A stretch of 64,000 nucleotides of DNA from Diphasiastrum complanatum (Eukaryota > Streptophyta > Lycopodiopsida > Lycopodiales > Lycopodiaceae), in assembly GCA_029204225.1 (NCBI GenBank), contig CM055104.1:20181761-20245760 (forward strand), given 5' to 3'. Positions 42,873 through 56,216 of this stretch are shown piece by piece. Position 1 is the first letter of the stretch, and every line of letters starts with the position of its first letter. The notes under the pieces are model-generated. The model searched no databases. It was not told where the DNA came from and was given only the letters and a program-made list of their open reading frames with translations. A program made the translations under genes and the position numbers.

Positions 42873-44359
42873 CACTCTTTGTATCAAAAACATAATAATA
42901 GTCGAATAGTGGGATAGTCGAAGAGTATTTTCGATGATTGATAGTGAAGAGTCATTATGGTTGGAGAGCATTTGGATTGAGTATTTTGGAGCTTGAAACT
43001 CATGTTGCTAATCTGTGAGAAATCATTCACTTAGAACTAGAGATTCATGGATGTACTATCTATCACTTCTTTTATAACTTTTGGGATGTGAGATGCTGAA
43101 AGCAAAAGTCATAAGAGCCTTATGAGAGTTTCTAAATGAGAGAGAAGAATGAATCCATTAATCTCATCTTTGAGAGTTTGCTTGTGTGAGAGAGAGTATT
43201 AGTGGGGTCATAGAGATCTTCAATATGGGGTGTTTCTATGTCCCTCCATAAACTTCATAATTAGGAGAGAGTCCTAAGTGTTGAAAGTCGTTCTATTGTG
43301 GAGGGAGTTTTGAAAAGGAGGATTCATAGACATTAAAGGAGCCTCAATGAAGCATCTACCATTTTGGAGTATATCCACTTGATTGACATAATCATAATGT
43401 TAAGAACGGTGAACGACTACATTGAGGCTAAATGAGCGCGCTTGAATGTTGTGAGCTAATAGTCAACGATGGCCATACTTTCAAAGCAATTGTGGGTATG
43501 ATATTTTGAGTATGGATTGTTGTTGCAAGGCAATGCCCTGTGCTGACCATCACACTCATGAATCAAGACCTTTCTACTATTGGTTGATGTCACGAGATGA
43601 TACAATTCTACTGCTACTGATCAAGGCATCCACGTGACGGAAATCAGGTGCATTTCAGTGAGAGACTACGAATATTACGATACCACTTCTACACCCCAAA
43701 GTTTCATCATAACCTACTTCCCGGGGATAGTTTGATTAAGATTCAGCACTATGGAGAACATAGTTATCTAGAGGTATACGAGCTTGTGATTGACGGGTAT
43801 TGGCATCTGACAGACGTACCTCCACTCGATACGTAGAAATAACACAAGCTATTACACAAACCCCAATCTTTGTGCCACCAGTACACTAATCTGTAGCATC
43901 TAACAGTGACAGCAGAAATCTAGTGAATGATCCTAGAGAGTATGGTTTTAACACCTTGAATTGGTTTTGAAACTCCCAGTGAGAGTCTTGCTAATCATTC
44001 TGTTACTAGTCCCCATATGCAAGTACGGACGATCTAAGAATCAGAGTCTGTACCTAGAAACCAAGTGAAGATAGCAACCTCTCTCTACAATCATATTTCT
44101 GAGAGCCTGGAAACTCTCATTGATTGGGGAGTACGGGGTGACTAGGACGACCCCCAGGTTGGAAGCAGTAATTGACCCTAGTCATTTGCGTAAGCGTAGT
44201 GTGGACCCTTTCCCTCACTGCGGCTTTCTGGCGGGACCAACCCCTTGTCGGAAAAATTTCTAACAGTATCTACCAACAAAAAAAGACATATGCCAACAGA
44301 GGATTGGAATAAAAGTGTTGTTAGGAATCTTGTACATCTTCTTGACGACTCTCAGGTCC
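42873..44359. other. No recognised gene
   Basis: Mirror of 11291-12780. A short open frame at 43648-43836 is shared with the left arm (11814-12002) but has no recognised motif. Confidence 0.4.
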
Positions 44360-45285
44360 ATCTTTTTTTGAATTTTTGTTTTCTTGGTACTGCTGTTCTT
44401 TGGCACTGTTGAAACTGATCTTTGATACTCCTATTCTTTGAATCTGTAGATACACACTCCACCTCTTGTTGTTTGGAACTATTTTGTAGTTTTTACTCCA
44501 CTGATATTTTGCTCTTTTGGACTTTTGGGACTATTGGTACTTGTAGAAGCTCATAAACTACTATTCATTTTCTATTTGGTACTTATGAAAACTTGTGTAA
44601 TATATATTTTTGGTACTTTTAGTACTCTATATTCTTTTCAAATAATTTTTCTTTTTGTCTCATTTTTATTTTAAAATCTACCAAATTGGTACTATTTAGA
44701 CTTCTTGTGTCCCTATTTTATCCATAAAACTATCAATTTGGTACTTTTTTCTTTATATTTATTTGTGTTCGCAGCTCACATACAATCCATTTTGGTCTTT
44801 TTGGTACTATTTTAGTGTTGTTACACCAATTGGTAGAATCTAATCATTTGTAACTTCCAATTTTACAAGATTTGTACTATTTTTGTAATGTTTATGTGTT
44901 CTTGAAACTTTTGAGTACCAAAGATTGGTACTATTTGAATTAAGGTACCTCTCAGACTACCAATTAAGGGTCTTGTACTTTGTACAAGTTTGGTACTTTG
45001 GTACTATAAGATGCTTTGGAACTTTGGTACTACCTGTATATGATCTTTGCCATGGGTATGGTAGTCACCTTTTGGTACTTTCTGCAGTTCTGGTACTTTG
45101 GTACCAGAAGAAGCTTTTAAACAGCTCTTCGACGTGCAGCGTGCTTTGGTAATTGTAATGTGCAACAACAGAAGAAATTTGGTGAGAATTTTATTGCAAT
45201 GTGCAGAAAGATGCTGAAATGTTAAATGTTGGCAAAACCCTCGAGTACCAAAGCTTTTTGAAACTCTATAGTACCAATGCTTGTT
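44360..45285. repeat. Cluster of GTACCA/TGGTAC motifs, right copy
   Basis: Mirror of 10350-11290; one 18-base segment (GGTACCAGAAGGTACTTT-like step near 45105) is missing here. Confidence 0.7.
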
Positions 45286-45676
45286 TCAATTAGTACTTAT
45301 AAATTTTCAATTTAGATAGTTCAGACTACCAAATCTGGTTATATTTTACTTCAAACTTGTTATTGTCGCATAGTACCTATTTTTTCTATTTTTTCAAGGG
45401 AAACAACAAAACCCATAACATCAATAAACACCCAAGTTTTAGAGGGGGTTTGAAATCACTTATGTCATGTACCATGATAAGAATTCTTGAATATAGATCA
45501 GTGGTAACAAGAATACTCCTCAAGTTCACTTTGAAGATGTTAACAATCACTTTAATGTAGAAGGAATCTTTAAGAAGCTTCGAGTGAACCAATATTGTAT
45601 TGAGCTAAACCAATGTGTTTTTCAGTGTATATTGAAATATAATTATAATTTATGACATGGTTAAAGCATATTTTGC

Positions 45677-45781
<105 letters not shown>

Positions 45782-46008
45782 ATAGAACTAAAGATAGTCA
45801 ACGTTCCCAATTTTAGTCAAGGGTGTAGCCCTTGTTTTTTTCCTGTTGAAGGCATGGTATCATAAACGGTTCTTTGTTGGACTTGAGACACAAGGAAGGC
45901 CATGTCATTGGGGAGGAAGCATTGTCGTGACATTTTGGAATAGGATACAACCGTATGGTTTGGAAATTTTGACTAACGCTCTTCATGCTTTCTTTTTCTC
46001 ACTCTCTC

Positions 46009-46762
46009 TCGTTTGATTCATATTGCTATAAATTTTACAAACAGATTAAGTTTGGTTTAATGTTCAAGTGAACTTGGATCAACTTGTGTGGTAATGGTTT
46101 AGGTATATTATTATGTCTTTTAGTAAGATGTAAGGCTTTTAGGCCACAAGTTGAGCTATTCCAAAGATTCATAAGGGCTCACCTAGAAGTGTAGATATCT
46201 CTTAGATGCTTTGAGATTTTGAAGTCTTATTTTGTTCAAAAACTTAAGGAGCGGTACACCTGTTGCTATGTGTACCATATGCAAATTGTTGAAATTGTCA
46301 CTTCTAACTTGATGTAATATGTTAAACTTGAGATCTAAGTTCATATTGAGATCTCACATGTGTGTAGCATGTTCCCACGTGTGAAAGAAAGTAGAAAAAT
46401 TACTTGTATAAAGTTAGATTCAGTTTCAATCAATCTTGACTTTTGACTAGAATCTAAGAAAAAGTCATTTTGGTTAATCTCCTTGTAATTAGCTTGCACT
46501 TCTATGTAAATGAGTAAATGCCCCCACATGTCAAGATGATATTCACACGTGTGGGCACAACCTTACATGAACAAAATTGACCCACAAATAATTGGCTTAC
46601 AATAAATACAAGTCATTGTTAAATCAACACATAATTTTAAACATCAAGTTTCCAATTACCTTCCAACATATCACTACAACATACAAATCAAGTAAAGATC
46701 CAAAACCAAGATCAACTACTCAATGCCACTGAACATTTGTATAAATGGCATAGCATAATTAG

Positions 46763-46817
<55 letters not shown>

Positions 46818-48715
46818 GGGGGGATACAAGACCGCACTTAGTTCCTCTTGACAAAGCAAGACTGAAGCTCTTTGAAGCCTTTATTCATAATCCAACAAGA
46901 TAAAGTACAACTGAAAAGTAAAATACAGTACTAGAAAGCACCATAAAGCATAACCACTTTCAAGACGTCCAGCTGATACCTGCCACTATCCCACAAAACA
47001 AAACCACTCAAGTTAGTTCGGTGAGGAAGACAGGTGTCATAGCTGAACGACAGTTGTTATTCATGTCCAAAAGAAGTTATACTACTTAACAGCTTTGAAT
47101 AACAATTTAAAACATAGTCCAATCTTCCCATACACGGTACATATTCTCCTAGATCCAAATTTATAGGGAAGATTCACACTTTTTGTGGAGACTAGCATTT
47201 GGATTCTAGCCAGTACTTAGAGATACATTTCTTTATGTCAATAAGGACTAAAAATAGTGTCTCTACCATTTTTAGCTAGTTCAAGACATCTAGCTGGTAC
47301 CTGCCACCATCCCACCACACAAAATCGTACAAGTTAGCACGGTGAGGAAGACATGTGTCAATTCTAAATGTCAGATGTTATCCATGTACAAAATACGTTT
47401 AACTTAACTAATCAGCTTGCAATGTAAATAAACTTTTATAATCCAATCTTTCCTTACTGAAAATTGCTTATATCGATAGGCCAAACCATATTGATATTGT
47501 ATCAAGGCAAGTGCCATGCTGATCAGTTTGATGGTTTTGATCCTTATCTTTTAATTATACAAACAACATTATGTAATAAAAAATAAGTTGTATAAGATAT
47601 GAAACGAATTACAAACAAATAAGTAGCTTGGACTGGTACATGAAGTTTGGACCTACTCTAATTGGTTAGTAGAGACACATTGAATCTAGTCTTGTTAGAC
47701 CTAGGTTTTGGTAAACATCTAGAAACTTCCATAAGTTGATAAGCTTGGGAAAGATGACCCGAATAGGCCAAGATGTTGCTATAAATAGGCATACAAGTGT
47801 CGGAGAAATTCGTCTCTCTTATTCTTCTCTCATGCATTCTTATGGTAATGGTTATCCATCATCCAACAGATCCTATTGAAGAGATTCTTGGACCTTCTCT
47901 CTAAGACCCATAGTTAATCTAGATTCATTCATGTTGCTGAATATTTACTCACATTGTCACACAGTCTACATAAATACAAGAGAATCGAAGACAAGTACCT
48001 ACACGACAGTCACTACTCGAATGATCGATTTAAACAAGTGTTGAATCAAACATTTAACGTTTTTCACCCTCAACCCTAGCTTATCTGACTCCGACTTGAA
48101 TCGACAAGTTGACTGTCTAACTTACATGGTACCACTCTAAATAAAGCTAAGCACCTATACTAGCTAGTCATTGCATTATGCAATTTTTTCTGATAATAAT
48201 AGCAACTATGATCACCACATGTCCAAATAGTGATAGCCACAATTGTCGCCTACTTGGAAAGTGATAGCCAGGATCACCACCAAGATCCATTTCAGATGGC
48301 ATAGCTCAACATCTCATTAAATATGAAGGACTGTAGATCAGACAATCAAGCATTGGAATCAATTAGCAGACATAATACATGTTATTACATCAATTAGATT
48401 TAGACAAAGAGTTCTAGAATATGCTTTCGAATGATCTTCGAATCATTGAAACTAGAACTAGAGCTAATTCAAGTTTGCAGTTATAGCCGCAATTGTCTTG
48501 TGCTTGTTAATTTCAGATGACTTGTATCCATTACTTTCTGAATCAATTCATTATTTCATTGCATTCAAAATTATGTCAATGTGAATGTATGCTACTTTGA
48601 CTTATTGTTCTATCTAATACTGCTCTCATATAGATTTGTCCACCTATCAATCTACATATAAGAGATGGATAGAGAAAGGCCACCAAACATATTTCAATCC
48701 AAGTGTGTTAGCCAA
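46009..48715. other. No gene seen; minor repeats and a TATA-like site
   Basis: AT-rich single-copy-looking sequence. It holds (CA)24 followed by G8 at 46768-46823, a diverged direct repeat of about 140 bases (46961 and 47281, both CAAGAC-TC-AGCTG-TACCTGCCA), and CTATAAATAG at 47779-47788 with LTR-like surroundings. Confidence 0.5.
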
Positions 48716-49290
48716 TATTTCCACATGAAAATTTGGGCTGATATTCAAATGTATTTTCTCAAAACTATAAAACCGACATGTAAAACCAAGCTAGTAGGAA
48801 AAAAATCAGCATAAAATTGTTTGTAGAATTGGGTCCCAACCTGTCTTAAACGTGGCTAGAGAAAAATTTGCGGCCTTTGAAATGGCTGGTAAAATTATTT
48901 TATAGCTTCTAAAAATGACCAGCTATAAAATTAGAAATAGACAACAAAGCCATTCTAGAATTTCACTATATACACAGGATAGGGGTTGACAAAGGGTACC
49001 ACCCAAATTTGGCTAATAATGGGCAAGAGATCTTGGAGGCTAAAACTCTATGGCACCTACTAGCCTTTGAAAAAAGTGACCATCTATGCTAGTTTTGGGT
49101 GTACCCAAGAGGAAGGCTTTGCACCACTCCCTCACTCTCTCATGGAGGTCACTTGCTGTACTTTCCAATGGGGTGTGGACAATTGGCAAGAAAGGCATGA
49201 AGGTTGGCAAAACCCCATTTTGAAAGGGGACCGTTGGGGGTTGGCTATAAGAAGGAGCTCACTCCTTGTATATTTCTGGCTGGTAGATTT
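48716..49290 (+). repeat. Diverged LTR-like copy
   Basis: TGTTAGCCAATAT... matches 41838 onward (GATGTAAAACC, GTGGCTAGA, GCCTTTGAAATGGC) and the later part matches the TATA region at 42800-42890, with the middle deleted. An old relative of a repeat inside IR2. Confidence 0.55.
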
Positions 49291-49331
49291 AGAATTCTTG
49301 TTGTCTTGATTTATATGAGTGGAGAGCTTCA

Positions 49332-50037
49332 TGTGTAGTCCAAAAGTGTGAGAGTGCCTTCGGGTTGGAATGTTATATAAGAATTCCATCCTCCAATGAT
49401 ACCACAACAATGAGGCCAATGTAAGATACAAAGGACATTCGATTATAAGGCTACAGATATGTAAATGGCATGAGCAATGATAGTGGACACATGTCAAACG
49501 TTCATAGGCTGTGAACACCATTGTTCATAGCCGTATTCTCCTACCTAGTATGTTCTCAAATTAAACTATGTACCTGGTACTAAATTAACCAGGTACATAC
49601 TTTTGCTCATAGGCTGGAAGAAGGCGTGAAAGAAGGCTTTGAAGGCCAGCCCACGGGCCACAAAATGTCATGACTCACTATTCTTCTTTAACTAGATTTG
49701 AAAATGAAGACTGGCAGTCTCCAAATTGCAAGGTAAGGCGTTTCCTGCCCACTGCCAATTATGCCCGGTAGTAGCCGTACTGGTGCTCCCCACCTACCTC
49801 GTCGTAGAGCAACTCGGTAGGTAGGGACCACTCACTACACCTGGTAGCAAGCCTGCTTACGCCCGCTACCTAGTACATTACACTTGCATAAACTCAAATA
49901 CGAAATGTTGGTCCATCAAACCAATTCATTATGGAAAGGAATGTTTCTCGACTAAAGTCTCTTTCGTATCAAGAAAAGTTGAATTCAGTGAGAGGGTTGA
50001 AATTTGGAACTGTTAAACACCAGGGCTAGTGGTTACT
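49332..50037 (-). repeat. Inverted partial copy of the 1.34-kb unit
   Basis: Reads on the minus strand from AGTAACCACTAGCCCTGG through the hairpin region to GTAGCCTTATAATC and GACTACAC. More diverged than the tandem units. Its hairpin (49767-49870) has lost about 22 bases of one outer arm. It is interrupted at 50037/50038 by the gypsy LTR. Confidence 0.8.
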
Positions 50038-50920
<883 letters not shown>

Positions 50921-50924
50921 ATTT

Positions 50925-50942
50925 TGGCACCGTTGCCGGGGA
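50925..50942 (+). other. Primer-binding site, tRNA-Asp type
   Basis: TGGCACCGTTGCCGGGGA, one base different from TGGCGCCGTTGCCGGGGA, the tRNA-Asp complement used by Athila/Tat-type gypsy elements. Confidence 0.85.
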
Positions 50943-52289
50943 GCTACGCCAATTTTTTAGATTGCAGCATGATTGGTAGATGGTTAGCTTGCATTAGGCA
51001 TCTTGTCTTGGCATGAATAGGGTTAAAATTGCATTTTAGAGTTAGATTGGAGTGATTTTGTTTGATTTGAGTAGATCTTTTTGTTTGAAATCTAATTTGA
51101 TTGTTGAACAGGAAAAGCTATTCAGATCACCATTCTTCAACTGCATTCCATCGTCACAGATCGCATTCAACAGATTGACCGCATTGATCCATAGTGACCA
51201 ATCTTGGGAATGGTTGTAGGTCTTGCTTCTATTAAACCACGGATCCGTTCATACAACCTCACTAGAGAACGACCACAAATCCCCTTCCAAATCCAAATCC
51301 AAGCCAGACCACAGCAGTTTCAAGCAACACCGCATTTTGTTGTCATACCACGCCATTTATCTTCGTTTGCATCTGCCTCCCTCTATCTCCATTTGCATCT
51401 GATGCACTCTGTCTCTGTTTACCTCTGATGCCTCTACACCCGCACTCAACCGCATTGCACTATAATTAGATTGCTTCTAAATTGCATCCACTGTTACACA
51501 CTATCGACCACACTCAACCACCGTAGATCACATCCAACACACCACCATTTCTTTTGTAAAAAAAGTCTCTTTTTTGCAAAAAAAAACTAGTATTATTCTT
51601 GATTATTTGCCAAGTTCTTCGTCGAGTTTTTTGATAATTGTAAATATAGTAATTTACCATTTGTGAGTTTGGCAAAGATTAGATCTATCATAATCTTTTA
51701 AAAAGTCTATTTTTACTCTCGTCAAGCTACAAAAACCCTATTTTTTGTTAGAAAGAACCTTTGCCATTCTACCACATATTTATCTGTGTCTAATTTATCT
51801 ACTATAAAGTTGGTGAAGGTTAATTTTTTTATATTTGTCAGTAAATAATCATATCAGTGATATTTTTACCAAAAATAGAAGTGAAGAACCTTCGTCGAGT
51901 CTACCTTGGCCAAAGAAACCTTCACCAATACTATTTTTAGGTTCTGATTGACCAGATCTAGCTACTGTCAAATTTTGGATCCATTCTGATATATTCTGAT
52001 AGAAATTCTGAAAAATATTTATTTTTAGTGTCAATTACTTGATCAAGATCTATTTTCTAAAAATAAAAAATCTGATTATTTTCAAGTGATAAAGTTTTAC
52101 AGACCTGATATGATCAGATTTGAGATAGGATTTTATTTAAAAAATCTAGGTCCAATCTCATTGTCTGATTACCTTAATTTGGAATTATGGCTGAAGGAGG
52201 ACCACTAAACCCACCACCAATTATTGTTAGAAGGTCTCCCATATACCAAAATACAATGGATTGTCTGATCCCATCAGATTTCTCCAAAT
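50943..52289 (+). other. Gypsy leader, non-coding
   Basis: A long leader between primer site and gag, AT-rich with no conserved ORF; typical of Athila/Tat elements. Confidence 0.55.
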
Positions 52290-52930
52290 AAACTTCAGCT
52301 ATTCCCTATGGCCTTAACTGGAGCTGCTCAAGATTGGTTTTATAACCAAGATGATGTAGAAAGACAAGTGTTAAAGCCGCTCTCATTACGAGATTTAAGC
52401 CCAGAGAATTTATGGAAGCACTTTCTCCTTTTAAGTAAAATTAAAATGGGAAAGAGAGAGGCAGTAAGAGATTATATTGAACGGGTCAAACACCTCAGAT
52501 CTAAGTGTAATCTCGATTTGATGAGTGAAGATGCTTTGGTGATGTGGTTTCTAGCAAGTCTACCCAAACGGATTAGACGCGAGTTGAAACACATACTAAA
52601 TATGCTACGATACAAAGTGCTATGGCTGATGCAATTCATGAGGAGGATGAAGATTCTGACGATAAACCAAATGTTGGAATATTGCCTTCTACAGCAGGGC
52701 AAATCACGATGACATCCACCACCATTGCATCAACGAATATCAATGCTACTGAAGAGAATATGATCGACGAGTTCGAGAAACTGGGTCAAAAGCAGCAGAT
52801 GCAGCTAGAAAAGATGCAGTCTCAACTTGATGAAAAGATCAAAGCCTTGGAATATTTCCATGGTAAAGCGAACAAAGAACTTCAAAAGTTTGCAAAGGCT
52901 TTTCCTAGCCGGGAAAATGTCTGGTGTTCA
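52290..52930 (+). pseudogene. Ty3/gypsy gag capsid region
   Basis: FPMALTGAAQDWFYNQ, ENLWKHFLLLSKIKMGKRE and RDYIERVKHLRSKC, then LMSEDALVMWFLASLPKRIR are a clear Retrotrans_gag capsid domain. Near 52600 the frame shifts (MADAIHEEDEDSDDKPN continues in another frame) and then gives a Gln/Lys-rich coiled coil (LGQKQQMQLEKMQSQLDEKI) before stopping at TGA 52934-52936. Upstream, the frame of the conserved LQLFPMA opens only from about 52270. Probably non-functional. Confidence 0.85.
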
Positions 52931-53320
52931 ATTTGAGTGGGCAATCATACTATGAATGAATGTCCAATGTTGAAACAGCGAATGACAAATACTATTTGTC
53001 TTTTGTGCATTCTATGAGTCATGAAACAACCTTTTGCTCGTTTAATCCTTGGATTATCCATCAAAGGTATGATAAGCTTCAGTATCGAGAACCTACACAT
53101 TCAAAAGGGCCTGATGGAAAGCCTTTTAATTTTGGCCTTGGATTTCCAGAACGACTAGTTCTGCTAGCTCCAATAGAACAGAGTGCTTCTCCTCCTAATC
53201 TAATGGAACCAGAACCTCATCTTGCTAATGAATAACCACTCTATAGAGATTGTGGTTATGACATTGTTACAAAGATTGTCCTGCAAGACCCAAACCACCT
53301 CAACTTGAACCAACTGTACC
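52915..53320 (+). pseudogene. Gag nucleocapsid knuckles, degraded
   Basis: Three decayed zinc-knuckle-like blocks in alternating frames. WCSI-stop-VGNHTMNEC has TGA in place of the second Cys. CLLC is followed by HETTFC in a shifted frame. YRDCGY/YKDCP lies near 53245-53285. Between them 52960-53235 is open (KGPDGKPFNFGLGFPERLVL), a Pro-rich linker. Confidence 0.6.
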
Positions 53321-53344
53321 TTTGATGGATGTTACTAGATCTCA

Positions 53345-53572
53345 GAAATAGAAAGGAGTTCTAGTTGATCCAGTACCTGCTCAATCTACACCAACTACAT
53401 ATATACCTATCGCATCAGGCATGTATCCGAATCTCAAAGCAAAAAAGAAGAGATCTTAGAAACAAAAAGGAGTTCTAGTTGATCCAGTACCTACTAAATC
53501 TACACCAACTACATATATACCTATCGCATCAAGCATGTATCCGAGTCTCAAAGCAGAAAAGAAGAGATACCA
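53345..53572 (+). repeat. 114-base in-frame tandem duplication
   Basis: Two copies at a 114-base offset (GGAGTTCTAGTTGATCC at 53355 and 53469), 38 codons each, encoding KGVLVDPVP and TPTTYIPIAS. Length divisible by three keeps the frame in the gag-protease spacer. Confidence 0.85.
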
Positions 53573-53959
53573 GGACATGAGATAATGGATTAAACAGTTG
53601 CAAGAAGAAGAAGCACTAGAAGCTACTAAAGTAGCAGCTGAAGTCCCTTCTCCATCTATGCCACAAGCAGATCCAATAATAGATGCTAATACCTAGTTGC
53701 ACCATCATGAAGAATCTTTCAAGTGATAGAACCATAAGCACCGCAAACGAAAATTATTATGAATATGTTGTCTAGTAAGATGGATATTACACCGGGAGAA
53801 TTTCTTAAGCTGGTGCCGAAAGCAAATGAAGTATTAGCAGAAAGATTGACTCAGATGGAACCACCACTTCGTTAGAAGCCACTTTTTTGTGCTGGGTTTG
53901 AAGAATCAAATGAAGTACTCAATGTGAGAGTAGCCTGGAAAAGTGAGCAGAAAAACATC

Positions 53960-54300
53960 ACCCTGCCAATACAACATAGATAGTTTAGTAAAGAAGCGGC
54001 CGTGATTGATGGAGGTTCAAGAGTTAATTTGATTTCAACCAAGCTATGTGCAAAATGGGGACTTACCAAGCTGAAGCCTGTGACTTTTGCCATTAAGCTA
54101 GCTGATCTCGTCCGAGAGGAATGGTTGAAGACGTACCTGTCAAAATAGCTGGAGTGCAGTTTGTCATTACTTTTGTAGTAATGGACTTACCTAACGCACC
54201 AAATTGGTTACAAGTTGCGCAAGTAATTCATAACTGGGGCATCGGTAAAATTACTTTTGAGAATTGTGAGCATGCGGTCAAAGTAGATCCAATCACTTAG
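53960..54300 (+). pseudogene. Ty3/gypsy retropepsin-like protease
   Basis: AAVIDGGSRVNLISTKLCAK with WGLTKLKPVTFAIKLAD matches Athila/Tat protease (DLGASVNLMP...LGL..LKPT...LQLADRS). The catalytic Asp is at 54008-54010 in D-G-G rather than D-x-G-A. After LVRE one base change shifts the frame, and the GMVEDVPVKIAG and FVVMDLP blocks follow in the next frame. The protease would cleave the polyprotein; RT, RNase H and integrase that should follow are absent. Confidence 0.78.
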
Positions 54301-54439
54301 CCAGTAGTCCAAAGAGCGGATGATGATTCATCAACAACAGATCATACTTATGATCGAAAAGTGAAGACTCTGGAAGCTCATTATGACTCTCACACCAACA
54401 CTGTCAATTGGAATCAAGCTCTTGCAATAGTGGATTGTA

Positions 54440-54778
54440 GAACAGGCTATATGTGTCAACAAGATTGTTGGCAGATTTCGAAGAATCCCCAAGATGCCGA
54501 GCTAAGCTATTATAAATAGCACCTCTCACCCTAGACTGAGGAGGTCTCAGAAGGAAGAGAGAAGGATGAAGATGAGAGCCGAGCATGAGAGTTGAGAAAT
54601 ACTAGCTAGGAATACAGTTTTAATTCATGTGAGCCTCATGGTAAAGAGCCCCCTCTCTTGTGAGGGAGCTTTACATGTAATGTCATTTACTCTTGTTTGA
54701 ATAAGAAGATGAAACAGAACAAGCAAGTCAGAGCTAGAGCATTACAATCCACATTGACTGTCCATCACAAGAACAATT
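54440..54778 (+). repeat. LTR-like fragment with TATA box
   Basis: TATTATAAATAGC (TATAAATA at 54511-54518) followed by a purine-rich leader and CATGTAATGTCATTTACTC. Unlike the LTR at 50038. It runs to the DR border and probably belongs to another element. Confidence 0.5.
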
Positions 54779-54977
54779 CAACATATGAATTATATTATTT
54801 GTATGCAACAAACCAAATGAAATAGAAACTAAAACAATCAACTTGACATAGACACGACTCTGTTTACTGAAAACAATTTGATTAAGTCAAAAATATGTGT
54901 GTAGTCTAAGTGCATTCAGATGTATGATCTTTTTAAAATAATACTGTATAAAATCAAAGAGAAAGGTCAACTAGTTG

Positions 54978-55842
54978 TGCTCTTATTGAATGTCTAATTA
55001 ATGGATTCATGGAAATTATCTCTAATTCAAGCCCTTATGCACTCAATTTGGTGTTTGGAGGCTTAGGGAGAATATACACAAAGATCATTTGCTTCTAGGC
55101 GACCTCCTAGAATCCATTTTTTGATGGATCTGAGTCTAGTGATCATTGATGGACCTAATAAAAGCTTCTAATACTCTTTAATAAACCTTAATAGATGACT
55201 TTTAACCTCTATTTGATGGCATGTAAGGCTTAGATGTGGTTTCTTACAAAATCTCCTTGAAAAATGCGCCCTCCTATAGTAAATTCTTGTCTTAATAGGT
55301 CACACGTGTGGACTCTAGGACCTAGGGTGACATGGCAAGCATCTTGCTAACTTAATCTCCCTTAGTATTGTGCTTTACATCTTCCATTTTGGTGCAATAT
55401 AGCCAAAGTTAGCTTAGATGTGGTTTTTGGAAAAAGCTCTTTGAAAAGTGCACCATCCTACACTAAATTCTCACCCTAACAGGTCGCACATGTGGACTCT
55501 AGGACCTAGGGTGACATGGCAAGCATATAGCTAACTTACTCTCCCTCAGTACTATGCTTTACAACTTCCAGTTTGGTGCAATGATCATCAAAAGTTTGGC
55601 AATTTTTAGTTCAAAACTTGACAATTATTGAAATGTTCTAATTGCATGTCGGAAAGTGATGCAGCTGTGAAAAAGTCAATTTTGAATCACTTTGCATGTC
55701 TAAGAACATGGTACTGAGCAGCTGTTTAATCAATAAAATTTCATGCATGAATACAATTTTGGTAAAAAGCAATTAAGAATGATTTTTCAGTTCGATTAGG
55801 CAATTTTACATAAAAAAAAGTCAATTTTTTTGTAAACCATGA
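54978..55842. repeat. Diverged LTR-like repeat, right DR, upstream
   Basis: Copy of 18390-19255, retaining the internal tandem duplication. Confidence 0.6.
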
Positions 55843-55901
55843 GGTCATTAGACTCAAAGGAATGGTATGTATGAGATAATGCTAAGTGTGTATTAAACAA
55901 A

Positions 55902-56216
55902 CCTTGGTTACTTTGGAAAAGAAGGCAATAGACTGTAAATGGTTACTCAAGATGATATAAAATCAAGATGGCTTGGTTTTGAAGCTTCAAGCAAGGTTGG
56001 TGGCCAAGGGATTTGCTCAAATCAAGGGTATTGACTATGAGGAGACTTTTGGTCTTATGGTCAATATGGTAGTCATTCAAATACTCATTGCTTTAGCCTC
56101 ACATTTTTATTGGTTTATTTCCATATTGATGTATTTAATGCTTTCATGAACGGTTTCCTTGAAGAGGATATTTTAATAGACCAATATAGGGTGTTCATTG
56201 TCCAAGGGGAGTATCA
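55902..56216 (+). pseudogene. Ty1/copia RT remnant, right DR
   Basis: Copy of 19326-19640 with the same stops (LQARLVAKGFAQIKGIDYEE, AFMNGFLEEDI). A 14-base deletion lies just upstream (GTGTATTAAACAAACC). Confidence 0.8.

Noticed and set aside
46768-46823. (CA)n plus G8 as telomeric or regulatory repeat
   Set aside because: A simple microsatellite followed by a homopolymer; no telomere motif.
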